Origin: Phycisphaerae bacterium | GTDB taxonomy: Bacteria > Planctomycetota > Phycisphaerae > UBA1845 > PWPN01 | Assembly: GCA_012729395.1 (NCBI GenBank) | Contig: JAAYDF010000171.1 | Coordinates: forward strand, 1 to 44,041 | Length of the DNA: 44,041 bases | Direction of reading: 5' to 3' | Shown: positions 9,723 to 18,126 of the stretch, in pieces | Layout of the letters: each line of letters opens with the position of its first letter | Numbering within the stretch: the first letter of the stretch is position 1 | Notes under the pieces: generated by a model | Told to the model about the DNA's origin: nothing | The model's database searches: none | The model's input: only the letters and a program-made list of their open reading frames with translations | Made by a program: the position numbers and the translations under genes

Positions 9723-12323
9723 TTACCTGAGAACCTGAACGCGGTGGTTACCCGCGTCCAACACATAGACCCGACCGTCCGCCCCCAGGGCCACGCCCCA
9801 CGGACTAGCTAACGATCCGACCCGCCGGCCGGCCGTGCCCCAAGTACCCAGGCTATGACCCTGACGGTCAAACCGCTGAATGCGATTGTTGCCATACTCG
9901 CACACCAGCAGCGTGCCGTCCCCGGCGATGGCCAGATCGTAGGGGTACTGTAACTGGCCCGGCCCGCGCCCGGCAGTACCTAACGTGCCCAACAACCGCC
10001 CCTCGCGACTGAATCGGCACAGCCGATGGTGACAGGCATCCGCCACCCACAGTGAGCCGTCCGAGTCGAAGGTCATCGACTGCGGACGCGACAGTGCCGC
10101 AGGGCCGCTGTCCGCGGTGCCGAACGCGGCGATCGGCTCGAAATCGGGTGTGAATCGCGTAATCCGGTCGTTGCCGCCGTATTCACTCACGTACAGGAAA
10201 CCCTCGCGATCCACCGCGACGCTCGTCGGGTAGGTGAACTGCCCCAACTGCTCGCCGTACGAGCCGAACCGGGCCGACTCCTTGCCGTTGCGGTCAAAGA
10301 TCACCACGCGGTGGTAGTGCGTATCGGCCACCAACACCCGCCCTCGGTCGTCGACGCTGATGCCCGTGGGTTTGCCCGCCTCCCACTCCGGCATGCGCCA
10401 CGCGAGCTCATACTCACCGTCGGCGTTGAATCGCTGAATGCGGGCGAACATGTCCACCACAAACAGTCTGCCGTCCGGGGCCGTCGCCAGGGCACGCGGA
10501 TACACGAACTGCCCCGGCCCCAAGCCCTTCTCGCCGAATACCAGGACCGGCCGCCGCCCCTCCAACTCATGCCCACCGCACCCGCCGACGCCGGTCATCA
10601 CCAGGCCCGCACACAGGCTCACCGCCTTGCCGATCATCCGCCGCCGACCGCCTGGCCGAACCAGGAGCCACCCACACAGCAAGGTCAACACCAGACCCGC
10701 CCCACAGGCCGTCAGGCTCGTCGCGATCACCACGTCATCCCGTCCGTAGTGCATGTGGTTCAACAGCGTCAGCGACAATCCCTGAGATCCTACCGGCGAA
10801 ACCAGGTGAGTCACCACGACCTCGAACATGGCTAGCACCGCCACGATCAGCCCCGCGGCCGCCAGCGCCGGCGCGAACATCGGCAGCAGGATGTACGCCA
10901 GCACGCCGATGCTTCCCGCACCGTCCGAGCGGGCCTGCTCGACCGTCGACACGATCTGCCGACCGACCGCCAGCCACACCACCGCCACCGCCACGGCCGC
11001 GTAGCGAGCCACCAGACCCAACGACCATACCAGCGGCGTGTGGTCATACAACCACCCGGGCAGGCCATGGCGGTTGTACACGGTAATGAAGCCCACGCCC
11101 ACCGCCGCCGGAGGTACAACCGCCACCAGGACGCAAAGCAATGCCCCACACGTCGCCCACCGAGAGCAAGCTGCCTTCCCCAGCAGCACCGTGAACACCG
11201 CCAACGAGAGGGTCAAGACAGCCGCCAGCAGCCCGACCCCCAGTGACACTTTCCACTCGCGCGCGAATAGCCGCAAGGCCTGCCCCCAGGCCCCCCTATT
11301 CCGCATAGACGTGGCCAGAACAACCAGCGGCAACCCAACGGTCAGCAGCCAGACCCCCGCGGCTACACCGCAACCGATCCAACCGCTGCCCGGCCCACGG
11401 GCTGGCGACCCGCCGCCGCCGGCCAAGCCCTCGTCCCCACCCAACGACTGCCACTGTCGGGAACTCCACGCGCACCAGCCCGCCGCCCCGGCCAGCACGA
11501 CCGCCAGCGCGAGCACCTGTCCGGTCATGCGGATGACCTGACCGGCCGGGGCCCCCGCATCCACCAGCAAGAGCAGCTCCGTGGCCCACACTCGGGCCAT
11601 CGCCAGGTGCGGAATCGGATACTCGATCAACGTGACCGCGAAAACCACGCACGCCGACGCAGCCAAGTAGTTCCGCAGACTGGGCAGGGCCGCTCGCAGA
11701 AACGCTCGCGTCGAGGTCGTATCCAGGATCGCCAGCATGTAGGCCGGCCGACCCGCATAACGCCAGCCCGTCGCGATGATCAGGGCCACGATGGGCCACA
11801 ACCAGCCGGCCGAAATCAGCCCCGCACGCACCACGCTCCCGGTCGCGCCCAAGGCCGTCGTGGCCGGCAACAGACCCTCGAACGGCCCGCGCGGCCCCGT
11901 GGCCACCTCCCACGCATAGGCATAGACCTGCGGCGGAGTCAGCAACCCCGCCAAGAACAACCCCGTGACCACCGCTCGCCACCCGCCCCGCACCGACGCC
12001 AGCACCGCGGCCGGCCAGAGCCCCAGCAACAACGCCCCTCCCGTCGCCACCGCGGAGAGCAGTACACTCCGTGCCAACAAGACCGTCGCGGGCGGCACAA
12101 CGAGCGACGATGGCGAACCTTCGGCCTGCTGACCGGCGGTCAGGATGATGCCCGCCAGAGGAGCAACAAGCCCGCCGACCAGAACCAGCCCGCCAAGCAG
12201 GCAAAGGAGGATGGTCAAGCAAGAAGGAAGGTGCGATAGGCCACTGTTGAGAAGTGGAGAGGGCCGTCCCGCGCCGAAGGCACGGTCGGGCTTGGCCTCG
12301 CAAGCAGGTCTCTCACTTCTCAC
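9723..12323 (-). CDS. ABC transporter permease fused to a six-repeat NHL propeller
   Basis: The open frame encodes 866 aa. Residues about 1-560 form a two-module inner-membrane permease of the iron(III)/thiamine type (about 12 hydrophobic segments). Residues about 590-866 contain six NHL repeats (for example YPRALATAPDGRLFVVD and YPYDLAIAGDGTLLVCEYGNNRIQRF), predicted to fold as a six-bladed propeller. The junction (563-582) looks like a complete lipoprotein signal peptide, as if a lipoprotein gene had fused in frame. The solute-binding protein gene lies 17 bases upstream. The GTG at 12323 gives an unlikely hydrophilic leader, so the true start may be a few dozen codons later. No ATP-binding subunit is in the window. 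The fusion has no stop or frameshift. Confidence 0.8.
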   Translation of the reverse strand: MRSERPACEAKPDRAFGAGRPSPLLNSGLSHLPSCLTILLCLLGGLVLVGGLVAPLAGIILTAGQQAEGSPSSLVVPPATVLLARSVLLSAVATGGALLLGLWPAAVLASVRGGWRAVVTGLFLAGLLTPPQVYAYAWEVATGPRGPFEGLLPATTALGATGSVVRAGLISAGWLWPIVALIIATGWRYAGRPAYMLAILDTTSTRAFLRAALPSLRNYLAASACVVFAVTLIEYPIPHLAMARVWATELLLLVDAGAPAGQVIRMTGQVLALAVVLAGAAGWCAWSSRQWQSLGGDEGLAGGGGSPARGPGSGWIGCGVAAGVWLLTVGLPLVVLATSMRNRGAWGQALRLFAREWKVSLGVGLLAAVLTLSLAVFTVLLGKAACSRWATCGALLCVLVAVVPPAAVGVGFITVYNRHGLPGWLYDHTPLVWSLGLVARYAAVAVAVVWLAVGRQIVSTVEQARSDGAGSIGVLAYILLPMFAPALAAAGLIVAVLAMFEVVVTHLVSPVGSQGLSLTLLNHMHYGRDDVVIATSLTACGAGLVLTLLCGWLLVRPGGRRRMIGKAVSLCAGLVMTGVGGCGGHELEGRRPVLVFGEKGLGPGQFVYPRALATAPDGRLFVVDMFARIQRFNADGEYELAWRMPEWEAGKPTGISVDDRGRVLVADTHYHRVVIFDRNGKESARFGSYGEQLGQFTYPTSVAVDREGFLYVSEYGGNDRITRFTPDFEPIAAFGTADSGPAALSRPQSMTFDSDGSLWVADACHHRLCRFSREGRLLGTLGTAGRGPGQLQYPYDLAIAGDGTLLVCEYGNNRIQRFDRQGHSLGTWGTAGRRVGSLASPWGVALGADGRVYVLDAGNHRVQVLR
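10578..10637 (-). other. Internal lipoprotein-like signal at the permease-NHL junction
   Basis: Within the fused gene, Met563 (ATG at 10637) starts MIGKAVSLCAGLVMTGVGGC. It has a charged n-region, a hydrophobic core and a lipobox-like VGGC, with Cys582 at 10578-10580. A weak AGGCGG-rich stretch lies upstream of the ATG. It could be an internal translation start giving a free NHL lipoprotein, or merely the fossil of one. Confidence 0.45.
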
Positions 12324-12340
12324 CTCTCAATTCTCACTTT

Positions 12341-13363
12341 TCACGGCAGCAGGTGCTGTCGGGCCAACTGGATCGCTTTGTCCATCACTCCCGCCACCGC
12401 TTCGAAATCCACCTGGCTCTCCGGCGGCATGTCCATACCCAGCTCCTGGCGCAACGCCGCCCGCACCGGAATGTTCCGCGAATCGCTGCGGGCCAGCAGG
12501 TGTTCAACCTCGGCCGATACCAGGAAATCGATCAGCCGCCGGCCGCCCTCGGGGTTCGGCCCACCGGTAATCAAACCCACGGAACACGGAATGAACAACG
12601 TGCCGCCGTCCCCCATGTCCGGATAGACCATGTTCACCGGCTCGCGGTTGATTTGGCGAACGACCACATCATCGGTGTCCGTCGCACACAAAGCCAACTC
12701 GCCCCGCCCCACTCGCCGGGCCGCCGTCGCGTTGCCATCCTGCAATTGGCCGCCGAGGATTGGCCGCAGAGCCTGCAAAAAGGAGATATAATCCTCCTCG
12801 CCCCACAGTACGTACATGGCCGCGAGGTGCCCGCCCGTCGTGCCGAACTGCGGATCAGCAAGCCCCAGCCGGCCTTGCCACCGGGTGTCCGCCAGCTCAC
12901 GCCAAGAGGTGGGCAATTCCTCAGGCCGCACCACGGTCGTGTTGTACCCGATCACCCTCCCGCGCACCCCGAACGCCGTCCATCGGCCCTCGGGATCCTT
13001 ATACCGATCGGGGATCCCCTCGGCCGGCGGGCGGTATTCCGCCAGCAGCCCCTCTTTGGCGAGCAGAATCGTGTTGAACAGCTCGCTCGACCAAAACACG
13101 TCCGCCCGCGGCCGCGAGCGTTCCGCGCGGATACGACGCACCAGGCCCGTGGTCTTGCCCGCCTCGGCGTCGCCTTTCAGATCCACCCGGATGCCCGTCT
13201 TTCGCTCGAATGCGGCCACCACCTCACGAAGAAACGGCTCGTCAATGCTGGAATACAACACCACCGCCTCGGGGCTCGACTCCGATTTGCAGCCCCATGC
13301 CGCCAATCCAACCCATCCCGCCGCAAGAATCACCAGCCCGACGCCCAGACTCCGCCGTCGCAT
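12341..13363 (-). CDS. ABC transporter solute-binding protein, iron(III)/thiamine type
   Basis: The protein is about 340 aa. The start at 13363 has GAGAGG (13371-13376) 7 bases upstream and gives an Arg-rich n-region, a hydrophobic core and LAAWGC, a possible lipoprotein site. The mature part begins VVLYSSIDEPFLREVVAAF, the opening of type-2 periplasmic binding proteins of the FbpA/AfuA class. Later blocks include ADVFWSSELFNTILLAKEG, GYNTTVV and TLFIPCSVGLITGGPNPE. These proteins capture ferric iron or small anions for an ABC importer; the ligand cannot be read here. The fused permease follows 17 bases downstream. A 191-base gap separates it from the DUF4175-like gene upstream. Confidence 0.85.
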   Translation of the reverse strand: MRRRSLGVGLVILAAGWVGLAAWGCKSESSPEAVVLYSSIDEPFLREVVAAFERKTGIRVDLKGDAEAGKTTGLVRRIRAERSRPRADVFWSSELFNTILLAKEGLLAEYRPPAEGIPDRYKDPEGRWTAFGVRGRVIGYNTTVVRPEELPTSWRELADTRWQGRLGLADPQFGTTGGHLAAMYVLWGEEDYISFLQALRPILGGQLQDGNATAARRVGRGELALCATDTDDVVVRQINREPVNMVYPDMGDGGTLFIPCSVGLITGGPNPEGGRRLIDFLVSAEVEHLLARSDSRNIPVRAALRQELGMDMPPESQVDFEAVAGVMDKAIQLARQHLLP

Positions 13364-13554
13364 ACGCATTCCTCTCACAGTGTCATCCATCAGCCTCAAA
13401 CAGAGCCGCGCCCAACGAGCCGCAACGGATGGCTGATCTCCGCAGCGGCACAATCGCAAAGCCCGGCGCGTACTTCGGCCGCGTTGTCGGCGGCGGCCGG
13501 CCACCTGCGCCGATGAACAATCCGCCGGCTCAGGATACCTCTTATCTGCGCTTA

Positions 13555-15378
13555 TCAGCGCTCCTCGGCCTTCGTCGGCGAGTCACCACTCCCCGGCTCG
13601 GCGACGGTGTCCGCCGCGTTCGCCGGCAAGTCCCCTCCGGTACGAGTGAAGTAGTTTCTCACGCTGGAGTGGTACATACGCGGAACCTGTTCGCGAGTGA
13701 CCGCGTCGGTCGCGTCACGCTGGGCGGAGATCGCCGCCTCTACAAACTCCTGCGAGACCTCGCCCTTGTACTGCTCGCCGGACACGAATCGCTGCGAATT
13801 GATGCTGCCAGGCGTGGTATGCACCGGCGTCTTCCGCTGGACCAGTTGGAAGTCGGTCTGCTGCTGCGGAGCAACGCCGCCCTCGCCCTGCCCCATGTTC
13901 TGCCCCATGCCAGAGCCCTGGCCAGACCCCATGCCGGTGCCCTGGCACTTGCTGCACGGCTTGCCGCCCACTTGCCCCGTGCCCTGACAGGCAGAGCAAC
14001 CGTTGCCGAGCTCATCCTTGGCGGCATCGAGATCCGCCAGCGAGGCCCGCAACGACTGCATTTCCTGTTCGAGGGCCTCCATCTGCGAGAGTTGCTCCCC
14101 GGCGGCACTGAGCGCCGCACCGGCCGCCTCGGCACCCTGCTGGCCCTGCGTCGCCTGCCCCGCCGCCGTCGACAGACTGCTCGCCAACTTCCCCGCCGAG
14201 TTACACGCCGAGCAACGACGCTTCACATTCTGCATCACCTTGTCGACCTGCTCGCGCGAGAGCCCCTTCTCCGCAAGTTGCTTGGCGACCGCCTCGAAGT
14301 CCTCCTTGCTGAGGTTCTCCAGGGCCTTCTTGAGTTGTTCCTCCGTCATACCGGTCGCGGTCAACTGGTCCTTGATCCGCTGGTTGTCACGGGCAAGCTG
14401 ATCGATCTTCGCCGAGAGTTCCGCCAGTTGCTTGCGCAGCTCCTCGGACCGTTCCTTGGCCTGGGCATCCTCAGGCAGCTTGGCCAGTTGAGCGTTGATC
14501 GCCGCCATCGCGTCCTGGGCGGCCTTGAAATCCCCGCGAGCCAGTGACTGGGCCAGCTTGTGAACCTGGGATTCGCCGCCGCCCTGCATCTCCAGCCGCC
14601 GCATCATTCGCCGGAACTCCGTCGCGCCGGCCAGGTCCGGATTGTCCTGCTTCTGGCGGAGCTTGTCGCTGAGCTGCTCGATGCTCCGCATCGCCTGCCG
14701 CTGCACATCCAGCGGAGATCGCGCCAACGCCGTATCCAGGTTCTGCAACGCCTCCAGTTCGTCTTTGAGATCGGGGTTCTTCTCCTTGAGGCGCTCGTAA
14801 GTGCGATCGACCACGGGGCGGACCTGGACCTCGGCCCGCTGGACCATCTCCCGCCGTTCCTCTTCTTGCTTCTTCTCGGCAATTTGCCCGCCCAGATCGA
14901 GCGTCGGAAATACCAGCAAGACCAGCAGAGCAAGCACCGCACCCGCACCCGCCCAGTTCGCCGAACGCGGAACCGCCAGTGGCAAGTGCTGCCGCACAAC
15001 CAAGCCCTCGCCCGCCCGTTCCGCGTCCGCGACCACCGCACGGGCAAACGGATCCTGCTGAGCATCGCAGTAGAGCCCGCTGCTGAGCCGCTCCTTCAGG
15101 CCCGCCGCCTCATCCAGCCGAACGGCGGCAACCACGACCCCCTCGCGCGTCACCCACGTCCAGATCACCGCCGCGAGCACGGCCGCAACCGCCAGGCCAC
15201 TCAGCGATACCAGGTAGAACCAGCCTGAATCCTCCGCCCAATGCCAGCATCGCTGGCCGACCACCGCGCACGCGAAAAGCCCCGCCGCCGCGGCGAGCGT
15301 CCACCCCAGTGTGGCAAGCCCGCGCTGCAGCCAAAGACGATGTTGTGCCTGACGAACAGGTTGTTGGAGAGCGGACAT
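13555..15378 (-). CDS. DUF4175-like membrane protein with coiled coil and CxxC motifs
   Basis: The protein has 607 aa. Membrane segments lie at about 20-40, 52-76 and 141-160; the stretch between the last two (RLDEAAGLKERLSSGLY) resembles proteins of the DUF4175 type. A long Gln/Glu/Lys-rich helical region (about 170-460) follows. Three CxxC pairs are seen, C389-C392, C461-C464 and C475-C478, the last two as CxxCxGTG, the DnaJ zinc-finger pattern. The tail (about 560-580) has a REQVPRMYHSSVRNYF block typical of planctomycete MoxR-cluster proteins. The ATG at 15378 has GGGAG just upstream. It is the first gene of the minus-strand run leading to BatA. Function is unknown; an envelope scaffold is a guess. 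Confidence 0.7.
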   Translation of the reverse strand: MSALQQPVRQAQHRLWLQRGLATLGWTLAAAAGLFACAVVGQRCWHWAEDSGWFYLVSLSGLAVAAVLAAVIWTWVTREGVVVAAVRLDEAAGLKERLSSGLYCDAQQDPFARAVVADAERAGEGLVVRQHLPLAVPRSANWAGAGAVLALLVLLVFPTLDLGGQIAEKKQEEERREMVQRAEVQVRPVVDRTYERLKEKNPDLKDELEALQNLDTALARSPLDVQRQAMRSIEQLSDKLRQKQDNPDLAGATEFRRMMRRLEMQGGGESQVHKLAQSLARGDFKAAQDAMAAINAQLAKLPEDAQAKERSEELRKQLAELSAKIDQLARDNQRIKDQLTATGMTEEQLKKALENLSKEDFEAVAKQLAEKGLSREQVDKVMQNVKRRCSACNSAGKLASSLSTAAGQATQGQQGAEAAGAALSAAGEQLSQMEALEQEMQSLRASLADLDAAKDELGNGCSACQGTGQVGGKPCSKCQGTGMGSGQGSGMGQNMGQGEGGVAPQQQTDFQLVQRKTPVHTTPGSINSQRFVSGEQYKGEVSQEFVEAAISAQRDATDAVTREQVPRMYHSSVRNYFTRTGGDLPANAADTVAEPGSGDSPTKAEER

Positions 15379-15439
15379 GACATCTCCCCGTCACGGCGCC
15401 GAGCCGCGGCCCCACGAGCGACCGCTCGACCCTCACCGC

Positions 15440-15468
15440 ATTCTACCCTCCTTCCGTCACGCTGGCCA
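15440..15468 (-). promoter_or_regulatory. Possible promoter of the DUF4175-like gene
   Basis: On the minus strand a TAGAAT -10 (15445-15440) lies 17 bases after TGGCCA (15468-15463), a 4/6 match to TTGACA. The gene starts about 60 bases downstream. The -35 is weak, so the call is tentative. The rest of the 15379-15644 gap holds short GC-rich palindromes (CCGCAAG...CTTGCGG near 15476) and no gene. Confidence 0.3.
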
Positions 15469-15644
15469 GCGCTTCCGCAAGCCGCTTGCGGCCTCGCCCG
15501 ACCGCTTGCGGCTTCGACTGGCGGCGTCAGACCGACCGGCTATACACCATTGCCCTTCGCCGCCGTTTTCTTACACAACTCATCCCGATCGATCTGCCCG
15601 CACGCGAGGTGAACACCGATTCCGCGCCGATGCGCTTGCGTTTC

Positions 15645-16919
15645 TTACGGGACCGCCCCCGGCCCGACACGGCGCCCGGCAATATAGACGTGTTCGATCT
15701 GGTGCGGTCTCAAGGTGTACAGCAACGCGGAAATCCGCTGCTCCGGGGAAAGCTCCGCAATCCACTTCTCCGGCCGAACGACCAGGCAGTCCGCCTCCAT
15801 GCCCACCTCGACCGCCCCCACGCGGTCCTCGAGCCCCAGGGCCTCCGCACCGCCTCGTGTCAGCACCCACCATGCTTCGGCCGGCTTTGGCACCGCGTGG
15901 GAACCTCGCGGCAACGCGTGAACCTTGATCGTCTTGGCTGTATGCAACCCCTGAACCGCCACCTGCGGCATGAACAGCTCGTACCCCCCTGCCACACTGC
16001 TGCCCAACGCCATGCGGATACCCGCCGACCGATGGGCCACATAGTCCATCAGCCCGCTCTCCAAAAACACATTGGCCGTCGGACAATGCACCAACGCCGT
16101 CTGCGTGGCCGCCACCTGCTTGCGCTGGTGCTGATCCAACAACACGCCATGCCCTAGCAGCGTCTTCGGCGTCAGCAGACCCATCTCCGCGAACACGTCC
16201 ACGTCGTCCAGGTGCTCGGGGAAATGCTGCCGTACAGCCCGCACCTCGGCCTGAGACTCGGCCACGTGCGTCTGGATGTAGCAGCCCATCATCTTCGCCA
16301 GTGCCGCCGCACCCCGCATCAGCTTCGGGCTACAACACAACGGCATCCGCGGACTGAACGCATAGCTCAGCCGCCCCTGCTCCGCCCCATGCCACCGCAC
16401 CGCCAGGTTCCGCGAATCGTCCAACGCCTGGTCGCTCGGTTCGCACAGCTCCTTGGGCACATGCTCATCGTTGAGCATCTTCCCAAAAATCGCCCGGCAA
16501 CCGCGGCGGGCAAAGACCTGAAAAGCCCGATCCGTCGCCTCAGTGAACGGACTGCCGAACGCGGCAAACGTGGTCGTCCCGCACGCCACGAGCGCACTGA
16601 CGAAGGCTTCCGCCACCTCCTCGGCAAGCTCCCCGTCCGCACACCGGGCCTCCGCCGGGTACACCACCCGGTCATGCCAGTCGAACAGCGACAGCCCGTC
16701 GATCCCCCGATGGTCCCACTGCGGCAGGTGAAGGTGGGCATCCACAAAACCCGGCAAAATCCAACACCCCTCGTCGCCGATGACCTCGGCACCCCGAATC
16801 GCTTCGGTCGACACCTCCGCCACCCGACCATCGTCGGCAACGCGCACCCACACCCCGGAGACCAGCTCGCACTGTTCCGCCGACCGCGGTCGCAACAACG
16901 TACCATGGAGGATCGGCAT
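15645..16919 (-). CDS. Guanine-deaminase-like amidohydrolase lacking the conserved Asp
   Basis: The protein is about 424 aa. It starts at the ATG at 16919 (MPILHGTLLRP), which has GAGGAG 8 bases upstream; the GTG at 16928 overlaps that site. The guanine-deaminase pattern is clear: PGFVDAHLHLPQ, then SPRMPLCCS, THVAES, GHGVLL and HCPTANVFL, supplying the metal-binding His residues. Guanine deaminase converts guanine to xanthine in purine salvage. The expected GTDVAGG motif reads GSSVAGG, so the metal-site and catalytic Asp is Ser (S311 counted from the GTG). It may be inactive or use another substrate, so no gene symbol is given. The gene is divergent from etfB. Confidence 0.8.
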   Translation of the reverse strand: MPILHGTLLRPRSAEQCELVSGVWVRVADDGRVAEVSTEAIRGAEVIGDEGCWILPGFVDAHLHLPQWDHRGIDGLSLFDWHDRVVYPAEARCADGELAEEVAEAFVSALVACGTTTFAAFGSPFTEATDRAFQVFARRGCRAIFGKMLNDEHVPKELCEPSDQALDDSRNLAVRWHGAEQGRLSYAFSPRMPLCCSPKLMRGAAALAKMMGCYIQTHVAESQAEVRAVRQHFPEHLDDVDVFAEMGLLTPKTLLGHGVLLDQHQRKQVAATQTALVHCPTANVFLESGLMDYVAHRSAGIRMALGSSVAGGYELFMPQVAVQGLHTAKTIKVHALPRGSHAVPKPAEAWWVLTRGGAEALGLEDRVGAVEVGMEADCLVVRPEKWIAELSPEQRISALLYTLRPHQIEHVYIAGRRVGPGAVP

Positions 16920-17113
16920 GACGGTCACTCCTCAGACGCCCCGCACGGGCCCTGGAAATGAACAACCCATCCGTGAGACTCGCGGGCCTGATACACACAC
17001 CGGCTTGCCGCTTCGCGCGATCAACCCGACGCGAGCACAACCCGTCCCTCAGGTGACATGCGCCCGTAGCACCAAGGCTACTCTAGTCCGCCCCATCACC
17101 CCAGGCAAGAATC

Positions 17114-17142
17114 TTGACCTGCTTGGGGCGGGCCGCTAGCAT
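17114..17142 (+). promoter_or_regulatory. Sigma70-like promoter of the etfBA-ACAD operon
   Basis: TTGACC (17114-17119) and TAGCAT (17137-17142) are separated by exactly 17 bases, giving a predicted transcript start near 17149 and a leader of about 53 bases. The same TTGACC-17-TAnnnT layout precedes the NfeD-like gene. Confidence 0.65.
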
Positions 17143-17201
17143 GTGGCCCCTGCCGCGTGGGCGATTTTGAACCGTCATTCCCTCATCCAGGAGCTGACGA
17201 T

Positions 17202-18116
17202 TTGGGTTACGATTGCGTCGTTTGTGTCAAACAGGTCCCCGATACCGCGAATATCACCGGGGACGCGATGAAAGAGGACGGCACCGTCAACCGGGCGGCC
17301 CTGCCGACGGTCTTCAACCCCGAGGATCTGCACGCGCTCGAAGCCGCCCTGGACATCCGCGAACGGTTTGGCGGCACCGTCACCGTGATCACCATGGGGC
17401 CGCCGGCCGCATGCGAAATCCTGCGCGATTGCCTCTTCCGCGGCGCCGACCGTGCCGTGCTGGTCACCGATCGCCGGGCCGCCGCCAGTGATACGCTCGC
17501 TACCAGCTACATCCTCAGCCAGGCGGTGCGCCACCTGGAAAAATTCGACTTCGTCTTTTGCGGCCGGCAAGCCATCGACGGCGACACCGCCCAGGTCGGC
17601 CCCCAGTTGGCCGAGAAACTGGGCCTGCCGCAGATCACCTACTTCGAGCAGTTGATCGACCTCGACGCCCGGTCGGCGCGCATTCGCCGCAACGTCGGCA
17701 ACGGGTGGGAGATCCTCGAAACCCGGCTCCCGGTGCTCATCACCGTGCTCGACACGGCCAACGAACCCAGGCCCCCGGCCGCCCGGCGAATCATGCGCTA
17801 CAAGCGGGCTCAGGCTCCCGTCGAGCTGAGCAAAGCCGTCGCGGACGAGCTGCCCGATGCCGCCGACGCCCAGCGGGAGGAAGAGACCACCCGTCGCGTC
17901 AAGGCCCTGCGAGCCGCCGACCTGGCCATCGAACAGTGGGATCTCGACGATATCAAAGCCGACCTGCAGTGGTGCGGCCTCAACGGGTCGCCGACCAAGG
18001 TCTACCGCATCCAGTCCATCGTCCTGACCAAGGAAGGCCATACCGAGATCCCCGCCACCAAGGACGGCGTCCGCCGCATGATCCACGAACTGATCGTCGA
18101 CCATACCCTGGGATAG
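17202..18116 (+). CDS. etfB: Electron transfer flavoprotein subunit beta
   Basis: The protein is about 304 aa. A TTG start at 17202 (MGYDCVVCVKQVPDT) is chosen because AGGAG (17189-17193) lies 8 bases upstream and the family begins there; the GTG at 17157 adds unrelated residues. Seen are the KQVPDT opening, FNPEDLHALEAAL, VTVITMGPP and the signature CGRQAIDGDTAQVGPQLAEKLGLPQITY, with LNGSPTKVYRI near the C-terminus. EtfB binds AMP or a second FAD and pairs with EtfA to carry electrons from acyl-CoA dehydrogenases. The AIDGDTAQVGP style resembles the branch that includes bifurcating ETFs, but that is not proved. It is the first gene of the operon. Confidence 0.93.
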   Translation: MGYDCVVCVKQVPDTANITGDAMKEDGTVNRAALPTVFNPEDLHALEAALDIRERFGGTVTVITMGPPAACEILRDCLFRGADRAVLVTDRRAAASDTLATSYILSQAVRHLEKFDFVFCGRQAIDGDTAQVGPQLAEKLGLPQITYFEQLIDLDARSARIRRNVGNGWEILETRLPVLITVLDTANEPRPPAARRIMRYKRAQAPVELSKAVADELPDAADAQREEETTRRVKALRAADLAIEQWDLDDIKADLQWCGLNGSPTKVYRIQSIVLTKEGHTEIPATKDGVRRMIHELIVDHTLG

Positions 18117-18126
18117 AGATAACAGA

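Noticed and set aside
8425-9738. A 437-codon plus-strand open frame opposite the VWA gene
   Set aside because: It is the antisense shadow of the VWA domain region, with no recognisable motif.
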